The notes: a model not told the origin generated them from the sequence alone. A DNA stretch of 13,555 bases from Balneolaceae bacterium (GCA_007123985.1 SLGA01000296.1:1-13555), one strand, 5' to 3'; positions 1-9,899 are shown, counted from the stretch's first letter. Program-made: numbers and translations.

Positions 1-164
1 CAGGATTTTCAATACGTGAAATCGATAAATAAAATTTGGAAACTTAAAAAGCTGTGTGATTCACTGAAATGCGAAAAAAAAAATCGAAAAGAGATCACTC
101 ACCTGCCATTATTTTTTTGGCAAGGCGCTAACTGCTTGAGAACATACACCGAAGAAGTTTCAAT
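1..164. other. Non-coding left flank downstream of the FN3 gene
   Basis: No coding region is supported here. This is the 3' flank of the minus-strand three-gene run. It holds a run of ten A at about 74-83 and a short imperfect inverted repeat (CCTGCC at 102-107 against GGCAAGG at 119-125, with an A/T-rich loop). The repeat could form a weak hairpin in the FN3 transcript, but no U tract follows it on the minus strand, so I do not call a terminator. Whether the operon continues beyond the left edge cannot be told. Confidence 0.5.
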
Positions 165-2270
165 TTAATTAGCTAAAACTGTTTGTTCTGTACTTCTGCT
201 GCTTTCACTATCATCAGATAGCACGCTAACTGAATACCAGTACCTTATACCCGATGATGCAGACGTGTCTAAAAAGCGGGTCTCATCAAGGCTAAGTGTA
301 TGTAGAGGGGCGGGAGTTTCATCATTTGCTGACCTGCGATAGATCCTGTAACCAGCTGCACCTGCCTGATGCGTTCGGTTCCATCGCAATTCAATTCCAT
401 TACTTACACTACGCACACTAACCTGGCTGGGCGCCACGAGGGAAGGCGCAACAGTTCTGAATGAAGATTCATTTGAGAGTACACTCTCTTCACCAAAAAC
501 ATCCACTGAAGAGACTGCATAATAGTAAGTTTCACCCTGATTCACGTCAATATCATCGAAAGTTAATCCGGAAACAGGTTCTTCATTTAACTTTCTGAAA
601 TTATTTACCTCTGCTGTTTCAGCAGCACTTCTCTCTGATGAGTGATGTTGCACGGGAGATGTACCACGATAAATATTGTACCCTGATACAGACTCATCTT
701 CTCTTTGAGCATCATTCCAACTTAACCGTATTCTGTTTTGCTCACCATACCCTGAAACGCCAACCGGGACAGGTGGCCGCACTATTCGGTTAGGCCGGAT
801 AACCACCACATCAGAAAAATCACTTGCCATGTCACTTCTGTTCATTGCGCGTACAGCATATACGTAGTTTGTTCTGCCATGCAGAACTTCATCATCATCA
901 AAAAATGTTGTGGAGTCTTCTATTGCGGCATCGGAAATCACTTCCATTTCGCCCAATGTACTTGTGCCCCTATACACGTAATACCCGAAGAGATCGAGCT
1001 CAGCGTTTTGCTCCCAGTGCAACCGGATACCAGTACCTTCTTGTAAAGCTGTCAGGCCAACGGGAGGTGATGGGGCTATCCCTTCGTTTCTGAATGATCC
1101 GCTTGCCACACCTGACGGCATTTCTGACCGGTCTCGTGGTGTTACAATTCTAAGCTCATAATAGTAGGTAACGTTTGGCATCAAACGTGTGTCGAGATAT
1201 TGATTTTGCAAAACATTCAGGGTATCCATCACAATAAACCCCTCTCGAGCATCTCGCGACCTGCGTACCTCTACCCCGGTTATATACGATTTATTTGGGA
1301 CCGGTTCCCAGGAAAGCATAATACCATCGGGCGTTTCATCAACCTCAACATCCCCAATAAGAGGGAGGTTTTCGAAATCAACAGAAATTACTGTTAATGT
1401 ATCTGAGAGTGGGCCTGCATTTCTGAAGATATCTATGGGCTGGATATAGTACCTGTACGTGTGTTCGGGTTCTGCCTCCTCTTCCCACTGATATATAATC
1501 AAATTCTCGTCAGTTCGTCTTGCAAAAAGCAGATCAGGGATTTCTTCAAAATCATCTTGTAAATTCTTTTGGCGAAAGATTCGCGCATAGAATGCATCTT
1601 CCGAACCTTCCAGTGGTGAAGCCCATGCTCCCCCTATTCTATCCTCGGTTTCAATTCTGTTAACAACTGCCGGGCTTAAAATTGCCGGCTCAGCCCCAAC
1701 GATTGCAAAATCTTCAAGAATCTCTGCAGAACCATCTTCCAGTTCAAACCGAAGTTGATAACTAACTCGAACACCTGACCTTAACCCGACTGTTTCACTG
1801 TCAAAAAAGGCCGTGCCAAGAACTCTCCATAAATCCGGCTCGAATGCAAGAAAACCGTAATCGGAAAGCTGTGGATTTTCCAGCACGTATTGCCAAAGCT
1901 CATCATTTGTTTCAGTTTCGGTAACGAAGAGAAGATTAGTGAGGATTTCCGGTGTAGCCCTGCTGAAAAATTCTTCCTGTGTATCGGGGAAGTCTGCTTC
2001 TGCAAGACGTTCAAATTCTGCTCCCTCACCAATAGCCCTGAAAATTTCAACTGCAATCCAGCCATCATTTGGTTGTTCAGGCGAAAAAATTGCATCTGTA
2101 ATAAATACAACCATGCCTTCCTCTGTCCAGTTTACCATATCCGGAACCTGTTCGGCAGTTTGAGCAGCCGAATATTCAGCTGAACCGAAGACGATGAACA
2201 GGAGAATTATAATAGATGATAGCTTGCTGTACATACACGTAATATTTGAAACAGATTGATTATTTTTCAT
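165..2270 (-). CDS. Secreted multi-domain fibronectin type III protein
   Basis: A 701-aa exported protein made largely of FN3 beta-sandwich modules. Residues 1-36 look like a signal peptide (hydrophobic stretch IIILLFIVFG, then AAQ). Residues about 40-195 are a leader region I do not recognise. Five FN3-like modules follow, at roughly 196-300, 302-395, 399-495, 499-608 and 612-701. They show repeated hallmarks such as LSW/LHW/LRW in strand B and YYYAV or YVYAV near the end, with GYxxYRGTS in several. The protein stops at the end of the last FN3; no sortase motif or typical T9SS C-terminal domain is visible. The start ATG directly abuts the TAA of the upstream giant gene, which suggests translational coupling; Met13 is a possible alternative start. 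The exact role is unknown. From context I infer an extracellular or outer-membrane-associated adaptor working with the giant protein and the barrel encoded just upstream. Confidence 0.85.
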   Translation of the reverse strand: MKNNQSVSNITCMYSKLSSIIILLFIVFGSAEYSAAQTAEQVPDMVNWTEEGMVVFITDAIFSPEQPNDGWIAVEIFRAIGEGAEFERLAEADFPDTQEEFFSRATPEILTNLLFVTETETNDELWQYVLENPQLSDYGFLAFEPDLWRVLGTAFFDSETVGLRSGVRVSYQLRFELEDGSAEILEDFAIVGAEPAILSPAVVNRIETEDRIGGAWASPLEGSEDAFYARIFRQKNLQDDFEEIPDLLFARRTDENLIIYQWEEEAEPEHTYRYYIQPIDIFRNAGPLSDTLTVISVDFENLPLIGDVEVDETPDGIMLSWEPVPNKSYITGVEVRRSRDAREGFIVMDTLNVLQNQYLDTRLMPNVTYYYELRIVTPRDRSEMPSGVASGSFRNEGIAPSPPVGLTALQEGTGIRLHWEQNAELDLFGYYVYRGTSTLGEMEVISDAAIEDSTTFFDDDEVLHGRTNYVYAVRAMNRSDMASDFSDVVVIRPNRIVRPPVPVGVSGYGEQNRIRLSWNDAQREDESVSGYNIYRGTSPVQHHSSERSAAETAEVNNFRKLNEEPVSGLTFDDIDVNQGETYYYAVSSVDVFGEESVLSNESSFRTVAPSLVAPSQVSVRSVSNGIELRWNRTHQAGAAGYRIYRRSANDETPAPLHTLSLDETRFLDTSASSGIRYWYSVSVLSDDSESSRSTEQTVLAN

Positions 2271-5200
2271 TTAGTCGTCTCCAAGATCCAGTGAAACACT
2301 CATGCCCTGGTTCGATCTGTAATCAACGGCTATGCTTGCACCGGCACATAAACTTGCACCCACCGGAATAATCTTAGCTCGCGTACAAATTTCTGTACTG
2401 CAGCCAACATTACAGTCGCCCACATACCCTGATACACTGCCTGAGGCTGTTCCATTTGCCGTCCAGATTCCGTTTGCATAATTACCGGAAACAGATCCTG
2501 TTGCGGTTACATTGGCACCTCCAATACCTCCCAAACCGGTAACACTTACTTCGCCTCCACCTGACCAATTACTGCCAAGATGGAAACCAAATGTATTTCC
2601 AACCGGATCGAAGTTTAACTGGCACCGGGTTTCATTGTAGAAGTAACCACAGCCTCTTATTGCCTTCAAAAAGGTTACACACACCTGGTTCTGCGGGCGG
2701 ATACCATAGCTCGCGGCTACATCCAGATGGAACCCTGTTACTTTACCGCCATGGATATACTCATCGCGGATAAAACTTGTGTAGTCATTGTACTGAGGAT
2801 TCGCATTTACATCAAGATCCCAGGAAGCAAGAATATTTGCATTTGCAGTGAATAACTGAAGCATTTGCGCCTGAAAACGAACACCAATCATCCAGTATGG
2901 ATCGTCACCGCCACTCAGAACAATTCGCGCGGCACCATTGGCATTTATCTGAACATCCCCCAGTTGATTCATATTTAGACGGGCTTCAATATCAAACAGC
3001 CGGTTCGGAAAATCGATGGTTAAGTCGGCATCTGCAATTTGCTGATTCATGATAGAGAGTGCTGTATAACCGGTAATTACAGGACCTGAGCGCACAGAAA
3101 CCTGCAATGGATTCAGAGCAACGGCAGATTCCGTACCCGGTGCCGCCGAAACCACACCTGATATCGTCACTTCAAACGAGTCATTTGCCCGGTTTATCAC
3201 AAAACCACCACCAAGAGAACTGATGGTGAGACTTCCCACAACAATGGGAGGCACACCGGCCTGAACATTTGCACTGATAATTGTGCCATCACCTTCCCGC
3301 AGATAACTGAAATTAATCGCTGCACTAATGGGTGTGTTGGTAATATCGATCATACCGGAACCTTCAAAACCCTGCCTGTCCGGTTCATCAACAAACTCAA
3401 TACCCACGGCAACCTGGCCAATTGCACCCATATTGAACCCGAGACTTATCTGATCTACAGAAACCCCGCCGCCACGCCGATAGGTTAACCCGCCGGCCTG
3501 CGCGCTTACAAACGGAATGCCAGTCAACATGAATTGACCGCCAACTTCAACCACTGGCTCATCGATATTGCTGAATCTTACACTGTTAACTTTGAGCCGT
3601 GCCAACCCTGCAAAACTTACATCCAAATTTGGGGCAACAGTTACACTGAAATCACCATCCGATCGTACTATAAAATCGGGAACTCCGATTGCCTGTGTGA
3701 TGTAACCAGGCATCTGCATAAACACCCCACCCGACAGATAATAGACGTCTTCATCCTGAACTTTACCCAACGCAATCGGATTGCCGGGCATTGTACCAAT
3801 ATTTACAATATCGAAAAGCATGATGCCTGAGGAAGGAAGTTGAAAGGCTCCGCCAAATACTCTGTCTTCAGAAATCATCAAATCTGAAAACGTAACCGTT
3901 GCCTGTGCTGTTTGCGGAATATTCATATTTACAGTTCCACCAAAATTAAACCCGGTTTCCGACATATAACCTGCTGAAATTTCAAAGCTCCATCCGGCAA
4001 GCTGAATAGATGGATTCGGGTTTAACTGCAGGCTGGCATTTCTGATTGAACCATCCGTGCCAATCCAAAGCTCTTCCAGCTGGAGGCCTACAGCATCAAG
4101 GAAAGGTACATTTTGGATGGCAATCGCACCACTTAAGTAGAGTCCGTCATTTTTGAGTTTACTTTCAGTAAGTTCGGCATTTAGCGGAAATCCATAAATG
4201 TTGAATGTGTTTCCGGCAGAGAACAGATTCAGCTCAAAATCTGCGACCGATACCTCCGGAAATGGAAACGAACCATTACTCGTAACAGCCACAAGCTGAT
4301 GATCGCTGATTCCATCCGGCAGATCCTCCACATTTGGAATCCTTAAAAACTGTTCTATTTCTGATGGCCATCTCCACCCACTTACCGAAGTAAAGCTTGA
4401 TGCATAATTAATTTCTACCTCACCGGCTATAAAACCTACACTCGATGGAATGAGCCTTTGTCTCACTTCAAGTCCGCCACTATTCTTAATTTTCACAAAC
4501 AGAAAATCAAAAACTTTTGCGTTCAGCTCGGTTATATCTGTTGTTACATAACCTCCAACCGGAAGTAACTCGCCATTATGCTCGTACACATTCACATTAC
4601 TAAATGGAATGCGGAGATTTTCATTGAAAGCCATCAAGGCGTTGGACTGAATAGCCACAAATGCACCGGATATGGTAGTGTCAGAGCTAATACTCAATTC
4701 ATCTACTTCAATTTCAAATCCAAGTAAAGTGGTTATTTCAAAAGCAGATTCATCCAGCTCAAAATTGATCTCTTCGGTTTCGCCCACACCGAAATTCCTG
4801 GTGTCAGATACACCCACATATCCTGACTTCGAAACGCGTACTGTCCACTCCCCATCGGGCACACCGGCGAGTACGTATGTACCGTCGGCTTCGCTTATTG
4901 TGGAGATATCTTCTCTTCCTTCCAGCCGTATGGTTGCGCCCTCAAGCGGAGCTCCCTGGATGGTTACAACTCCTTCGGCTGCGGCTCCTGCCTCAAGTGC
5001 AATTGTTACACTCGTCACCCTTCCATCATCCGTTACAGTAACTTCGGTTGCAATTGGAACATACATCATACCCTGAGAAGCACTAATTCTTACCGGAACG
5101 GTACCTGCCGGAGACTCATCGAAAAAGATAACACCATCAGAGTCAGTTTCCCCCATCAACCCCGCCTCACCTACTTCCACTAAAGCATTCGCGAGTGGAT

Positions 5201-8150
5201 CACCGGAATCATCCGCAACAACTGAAATTTCCAGCCTCCCCACTGCACGGCTCATAAATATATCACCAATATCTTCTACCTCCTCTGAGACGGATGCATC
5301 CTCTCCTAAAACGTTATTAAAGTAGGCTGTCATTGAGTCGAACTGCCCCTGAGAAACATTCAGATTCTGATTATTGATAACCGTTTGCGATATCGAGTTT
5401 GAAACACCGAAATTTTGCTCCGTATTACCTGTATAAGCCAGGCTTCCAGGATTAAATGTACCGGCAATTTGCTGTGTTTGTGTAAAAGACGGACTGCTGT
5501 TGATTGAATTTGCCCACTGCCCTACCGAGTTTGCAGCAATACTCCCTGCAGCACCCGACCAGTTTACCGTCTCCATAAGGTCGTCGTCATCCAGTGTAAT
5601 CGTTATGGTTGTATCGATATCGGTATGGCCGATTTTTCGAATCTGAAGCTGATGCGTACCTGCCGTATTTGCAGTAACAAATCGGCCGTGAGTATCACTC
5701 TGAACGGGGGTTCCCCCTTCGGCCCAGCGAACTGTAGCATTAGCAACAGGTGTGTCGTTATCACTTACAATTCTGCCAACAACCGTAACCATTGAAGCGT
5801 CAAGTAAAATTGGGTCTCTCGTAATTTTAATGCCGGTCTGATCTAGAGTAAGCTCTTCTGTATAGGTGGCAAATCTTGAACTTCTGATCTCTAAAACATA
5901 GGGTTCATCATTTGGTTCAATATCAGAAATTGAAAATCTCCCCTCATTATCGGTTACTGTGGCAAGTACTTCTGATCCTGACCCCGGTGCAATGAGCGCC
6001 ACAGGCGTATTGGTTACAGGTGACTGTGTATCTCTTCGAACCAACCGCCCCTCAACCACAGGATTCGCACGATTAATTTCAAATGTCTGCTCAATGATCA
6101 CAATTTCACCCGGCAAAATGGATGGCCTGGCTGAGAATGGTATGATACGACTGGAATAACCCGGTGCCGAAATTCTTACATAATAGCGGTCATTGAATCC
6201 GCTTTCCTGGGCAAAAAGCCTCGTAATTGCAGTGCTACTCTGTGCCGAAGCTGCTCGTAACAGCCTGGAACCGTTAAACCTCTCCTCCTCGGCCGAATCA
6301 TCCGGCGACGGAAAACCCTCTGACCGAAGAGCAGGATGCTGGTTATAAAAACGCGCTTGTCTGAATACCTCAATCGTCGCGTTATCAATTTCAAAATTGG
6401 TTTCACTATCCAAAACTGTAGCGGATAGCCTGTACGTAAGTGCTGTTCCGGCAACCGTACCCACATCATAATTTCTTGCGGATGATGTGCTTACAGCAAT
6501 GGTTTTGTCATCCGGGAAATCTGCATACGGTGAAATTACTTCGATCTCAACTTCTGTGTGCGCAAACTGTGTTGTTTGGAAAGGTCTGTTCTGAAAGGCA
6601 TTTAGAATATCCTCGTTTGATGGTGCCTGAACTCTACCGCCCAGTAGTTGTGTTGTTGCCGGCTGACCTGACGTCTGCAATAGCTGCGCAAGCTCTGACG
6701 GAGCAAACGTAAGAATAAAATTACCATCTTCATTTGTTCGGCCAGTTGCCAAAATATGGCGAGTGCCGTCTCTGCTGGTATAAACAGCGCGAACTCTCGC
6801 ATTTTCATAAGGAAGGCTTGGCATATCGTTCAGGATTGAACTTATTTGTGATGTTATCTGAGCTGGTTCCTGTTCAATATTTGCAATCTGCACCGCATTT
6901 GTACGGCCACCACCAAATACCGGCACAGAGGCATTTGTCGCTTGTATACCGCCTGTGGTTGTCAGTGCTGCACTCTGCCTGAAATTTGCAGTTCCTGTAT
7001 GAAGTGTTTGCCCCTGCAGTGAGGCCGTATCAGGCTGATAGTTAGGATCGTTCAGTGAAGCTGCCAGTGATGCATTTGAAATTGAACCCAAGCTGGCAAT
7101 ATTCGAAGGAATTACAGGCATTGAACTGAGGTGCCCCTCTGTTGCACTGTATTTCCACGACACGTTACCGGTAATTCTGGTAACGGGAATATTTTCAGTG
7201 ATAGGATCTGTATCAGGAAGAGGATCTCCGGGAGGGAATACACCGGAAATGGAATCATCATCATCAGGTACTGTACCAAATGTAAACACATGAATATCGC
7301 TTTTACCATCATTCTTTAGTGGAATCTCACCATTTACATCTCGTGCAGTTACCTGCCAAGCATAACTCTTGCCAAGCTCAAGCGGGAGGTTATCGGCAGT
7401 GTAAGGGAACAAGTTGTTTGAGCGAACAACCTGCGAATGCTCACGATTACTCAAAAGTGCATCTCCGGGGTTTTGTCCGTCAAAAAGCTCAACCATCAGG
7501 AACTCATATTCAAATGATGAACCCGGAGGCCCCATCACGGGCGACCACGAAAAAACGGGTACACTCATCGACTCGGCCAAAACCGTGTTGTTGAATGGAG
7601 CTATCAAAATGGGTGGCTGAGGGTACAAAACCGTAAATGTACTAAAACCGGGTGCTCCTAGTGGCGCATTATTGGCCGCCAGCAGCGGCTCGATCGTAAG
7701 TGTATAATTCCCCTCAGGAAACGATCCTGTTTGATACGCCTGACGTATCCTGTTCGACGGCAAATTATTCAATACATCCCCGGTAGTTGCCTCAAAAAAT
7801 ACTTCCTGTGGAAAAGGAGTAAGGTTATTAAAACCGGGCTGCAATTCCCGTGCTTCGGAAATCTCATCAACCAAAATTTCTCCCGCAAGCATTACTCTTA
7901 CCCGAAAACGCACATCCAGCGAACTTCCGCCGGTTACATTGGCAGAAACTATATAATTTCCATTGAACACATTTCTCTCAAAATCACTGATGAAAGGTGA
8001 TGGCAAAATAGGCGGAATTCCTGTTACGGTTACCTGTACGGTGGATTGTGCATAGCTATTCTGAATTCCGCTAAACATTGCAAGAATCAACGCGGCAAAT
8101 AGTACCCCTATGTGTAAACTTCCTGTGAATTTTTTCATACAAATATGCAT
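2271..8150 (-). CDS. Giant secreted TANFOR-like / carboxypeptidase-regulatory-like surface protein
   Basis: About 1959 aa with an N-terminal signal peptide (MKKF, hydrophobic core, SYAQ). Residues about 36-180 (TGIPPILPSPFISDF onward) resemble, from memory, the TANFOR-type N-terminal domain of Bacteroidota surface proteins. Residues 180-295 are FN3-like (PVFSWSP; YAWQVTARD). After an acidic DDDD and an Ala/Ser/Gln-rich linker come carboxypeptidase-regulatory-like beta-sandwiches at about 440-500, 570-690 (diverged), 696-780, 787-857, 967-1055 and 1058-1137, with motifs such as TNEDGNF, TDNEGRF and SEADGTY. A polar Asn/Gln/Ser-rich linker lies at about 865-960. Residues 1140-1800 are long, beta-rich and repetitive, without a family I can name. 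The last 140 residues hold seven cysteines and a GSVSG duplication. The start is ambiguous: ATG at 8150 has an A-rich upstream context, while ATG at 8138 gives a cleaner MKK signal peptide. The protein is second in the run, 12 bp after the barrel gene. A fibre, scaffold or adhesin role is inference. Confidence 0.85.
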   Translation of the reverse strand: MHICMKKFTGSLHIGVLFAALILAMFSGIQNSYAQSTVQVTVTGIPPILPSPFISDFERNVFNGNYIVSANVTGGSSLDVRFRVRVMLAGEILVDEISEARELQPGFNNLTPFPQEVFFEATTGDVLNNLPSNRIRQAYQTGSFPEGNYTLTIEPLLAANNAPLGAPGFSTFTVLYPQPPILIAPFNNTVLAESMSVPVFSWSPVMGPPGSSFEYEFLMVELFDGQNPGDALLSNREHSQVVRSNNLFPYTADNLPLELGKSYAWQVTARDVNGEIPLKNDGKSDIHVFTFGTVPDDDDSISGVFPPGDPLPDTDPITENIPVTRITGNVSWKYSATEGHLSSMPVIPSNIASLGSISNASLAASLNDPNYQPDTASLQGQTLHTGTANFRQSAALTTTGGIQATNASVPVFGGGRTNAVQIANIEQEPAQITSQISSILNDMPSLPYENARVRAVYTSRDGTRHILATGRTNEDGNFILTFAPSELAQLLQTSGQPATTQLLGGRVQAPSNEDILNAFQNRPFQTTQFAHTEVEIEVISPYADFPDDKTIAVSTSSARNYDVGTVAGTALTYRLSATVLDSETNFEIDNATIEVFRQARFYNQHPALRSEGFPSPDDSAEEERFNGSRLLRAASAQSSTAITRLFAQESGFNDRYYVRISAPGYSSRIIPFSARPSILPGEIVIIEQTFEINRANPVVEGRLVRRDTQSPVTNTPVALIAPGSGSEVLATVTDNEGRFSISDIEPNDEPYVLEIRSSRFATYTEELTLDQTGIKITRDPILLDASMVTVVGRIVSDNDTPVANATVRWAEGGTPVQSDTHGRFVTANTAGTHQLQIRKIGHTDIDTTITITLDDDDLMETVNWSGAAGSIAANSVGQWANSINSSPSFTQTQQIAGTFNPGSLAYTGNTEQNFGVSNSISQTVINNQNLNVSQGQFDSMTAYFNNVLGEDASVSEEVEDIGDIFMSRAVGRLEISVVADDSGDPLANALVEVGEAGLMGETDSDGVIFFDESPAGTVPVRISASQGMMYVPIATEVTVTDDGRVTSVTIALEAGAAAEGVVTIQGAPLEGATIRLEGREDISTISEADGTYVLAGVPDGEWTVRVSKSGYVGVSDTRNFGVGETEEINFELDESAFEITTLLGFEIEVDELSISSDTTISGAFVAIQSNALMAFNENLRIPFSNVNVYEHNGELLPVGGYVTTDITELNAKVFDFLFVKIKNSGGLEVRQRLIPSSVGFIAGEVEINYASSFTSVSGWRWPSEIEQFLRIPNVEDLPDGISDHQLVAVTSNGSFPFPEVSVADFELNLFSAGNTFNIYGFPLNAELTESKLKNDGLYLSGAIAIQNVPFLDAVGLQLEELWIGTDGSIRNASLQLNPNPSIQLAGWSFEISAGYMSETGFNFGGTVNMNIPQTAQATVTFSDLMISEDRVFGGAFQLPSSGIMLFDIVNIGTMPGNPIALGKVQDEDVYYLSGGVFMQMPGYITQAIGVPDFIVRSDGDFSVTVAPNLDVSFAGLARLKVNSVRFSNIDEPVVEVGGQFMLTGIPFVSAQAGGLTYRRGGGVSVDQISLGFNMGAIGQVAVGIEFVDEPDRQGFEGSGMIDITNTPISAAINFSYLREGDGTIISANVQAGVPPIVVGSLTISSLGGGFVINRANDSFEVTISGVVSAAPGTESAVALNPLQVSVRSGPVITGYTALSIMNQQIADADLTIDFPNRLFDIEARLNMNQLGDVQINANGAARIVLSGGDDPYWMIGVRFQAQMLQLFTANANILASWDLDVNANPQYNDYTSFIRDEYIHGGKVTGFHLDVAASYGIRPQNQVCVTFLKAIRGCGYFYNETRCQLNFDPVGNTFGFHLGSNWSGGGEVSVTGLGGIGGANVTATGSVSGNYANGIWTANGTASGSVSGYVGDCNVGCSTEICTRAKIIPVGASLCAGASIAVDYRSNQGMSVSLDLGDD

Positions 8151-8162
8151 CTGTTATCCATT

Positions 8163-9899
8163 TTAAAATCGTTGCTGAAACTGAAACCGGCCTTCAAGCT
8201 CAGAAAAGCCCTGACCATCTCCCTGCCTGATTGAATTATTTTGTGACCTCAGATTGAGCTGAAAACTGGTTGATGAGGTAACCCTGTAGGATGCTGTAAA
8301 ACTTCCGTTTAGTTGTGAATTTTCCGTTGTAATGGTATCAAAAGCTGATTCGCTCTCCACCGTATTGAAATTTGCAGTAAGAGTAACGTTCGTGTTCAAT
8401 TTACCTTCAAGAAAAGCATACCCTCCTCCCAGTGATGCGCCAACAGTAGTAAATGTACTGCCCGGAGATTCGCCGGTAACATAATTGAGCGAACTGTTTA
8501 CTGAAATTCCCGATGTGAAAGAAACCGCATGACTCACATTACCCGTGATTGTAAATGATTCATCGAGCATTGTACCGTCTGTTGTGGGGTAACGAACATC
8601 AATTTCCTGGTAGATTCCTGAAAGAGTTATATTATGTGTAGCCCCGTCCCCCATGATCACAACACTTGGAAAAAGTTGATAAATTTGAGAAACCTGCTCA
8701 TGATCACGTTGACCATTTTCATTCTCCGATGATTCTGAATACGCCTCAAATCTTGAATATCCCCCCCCGAGAGTAAATGTATCGGTGAGCCGTGCAATCG
8801 TATTCAAGCCGATGTTATTCCTTTTTTGGGTTGATAGCCTGTGGCCAAGCAAGTTGTCTTCGCTGATTGAAAAGGTACCGTCAAGTGATAATCTGTCGTT
8901 TAATAAATTAAACCGGGGATAGAGTGAAAGTGTTTGCTGGTCGTCGCGAAGTTGCCTGAGTGCAATGCTCTCGAAGCCGGGCATGATACGTTCAAATTCT
9001 GCACGCATGGAAAAAAAATCGATAGTAAACATGCTGTGGGCTTTACCTGCATAGGTTACCCGGGTACTGTTTCGAGGAGAAAACAAATCTACCAAAAATC
9101 CCGGCACACCTGCTTCATCAACAGTTAATAACGGGCTGTTGAGATCACGTGTTAATGCGGAGACCGTTGTTTCTGCCCCTATTTTAAATGCTTCTTCAAA
9201 AAATGAGAGCTGGAACTTGGGCGTTAAACCGTAATTTTCGGCAGCAAGTATCTGTGTTCCAACCAATCCTTCTTGTAGTGAAGCACGAAGTTCATCCGAA
9301 AAAGAACTTTGAAGGTCTCTGCCATAAAAACCGGATAATCCAACGTTATTTGTACTCGGGTTTCCGGCACCAAAAGCAAATGCGTATAGCCTCCGTTCGT
9401 AGGCAAGCTGCCGCGGGCGCTCATCTTCAATTTCTGTAACAGCTCGGTTCATTCGTCCGGCACTGAGGTGCAAAAAGATGTTTCCCGGAGTCAGCCGTAT
9501 CTCACCACCACGTATCTGAGTACCGCGAACACCATAGTTGGAATAGCTGGGCGTTACATCACCGGCAGAAAGGGCAATCCATCGCCAGCTGCCGTTAAAA
9601 GCTATTCGGTTCATATTCTGGCGAAATCGATTATCATCCGTATTGTAGTAGATATCCAGGCCAGAACTAAAACCTAAAACCGAGTATTGAATATTGCTCT
9701 CTAAAATACCGCCAAAAGGCTCTCTGCGTTGATTATCGCTCGAGGTGGTGTAGGCATGAGTTTGAAGCCGTATGTTTCCATCAAGTGTATAGGCTTCAAT
9801 ATCGGTTTCACCGATAGTTTGCGCAGTTGTATTCGATGCCAGCATGATGAATAATCCAACCTGCAATAAAACTATAGCCTTACTATAATTTAAAATCAT
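8163..9899 (-). CDS. Predicted outer-membrane beta-barrel protein
   Basis: A 578-aa exported protein. Residues 1-26 form a signal peptide (hydrophobic core VLLQVGLFIML, then TTAQ). The rest shows many short amphipathic stretches with alternating polar and aromatic residues, separated by Asn/Ser/Gly/Asp turns (for example SNYGVRGTQIRGGEIRLTPG and SLNYVTGES), as expected for outer-membrane beta-strands. The chain ends in Phe (FQFQQRF), the classic C-terminal residue recognised by the BAM machinery. No TonB box or plug domain is visible, and the length fits a medium-size barrel. It is the first gene of a tight minus-strand run whose next two genes encode a giant secreted protein and an FN3 protein, so it may anchor or export them; that is inference. 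No specific family was recognised. A porin or an uncharacterised barrel is equally possible. Confidence 0.75.
   Translation of the reverse strand: MILNYSKAIVLLQVGLFIMLASNTTAQTIGETDIEAYTLDGNIRLQTHAYTTSSDNQRREPFGGILESNIQYSVLGFSSGLDIYYNTDDNRFRQNMNRIAFNGSWRWIALSAGDVTPSYSNYGVRGTQIRGGEIRLTPGNIFLHLSAGRMNRAVTEIEDERPRQLAYERRLYAFAFGAGNPSTNNVGLSGFYGRDLQSSFSDELRASLQEGLVGTQILAAENYGLTPKFQLSFFEEAFKIGAETTVSALTRDLNSPLLTVDEAGVPGFLVDLFSPRNSTRVTYAGKAHSMFTIDFFSMRAEFERIMPGFESIALRQLRDDQQTLSLYPRFNLLNDRLSLDGTFSISEDNLLGHRLSTQKRNNIGLNTIARLTDTFTLGGGYSRFEAYSESSENENGQRDHEQVSQIYQLFPSVVIMGDGATHNITLSGIYQEIDVRYPTTDGTMLDESFTITGNVSHAVSFTSGISVNSSLNYVTGESPGSTFTTVGASLGGGYAFLEGKLNTNVTLTANFNTVESESAFDTITTENSQLNGSFTASYRVTSSTSFQLNLRSQNNSIRQGDGQGFSELEGRFQFQQRF

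Noticed and set aside
102..125. Terminator for the FN3 gene
   Set aside because: The stem is short and bulged, and no U tract follows on the minus strand.
4672..5076. 134-codon open frame on the plus strand inside the giant gene
   Set aside because: It is Ser/Thr/Pro-rich antisense of the carboxypeptidase-regulatory-like modules, with no start context or family features.
165..8150. T9SS cargo status of the FN3 and giant proteins
   Set aside because: Neither C-terminus shows a recognisable type A or B T9SS sorting domain; the proteins end in FN3 or in the Cys-rich tail.
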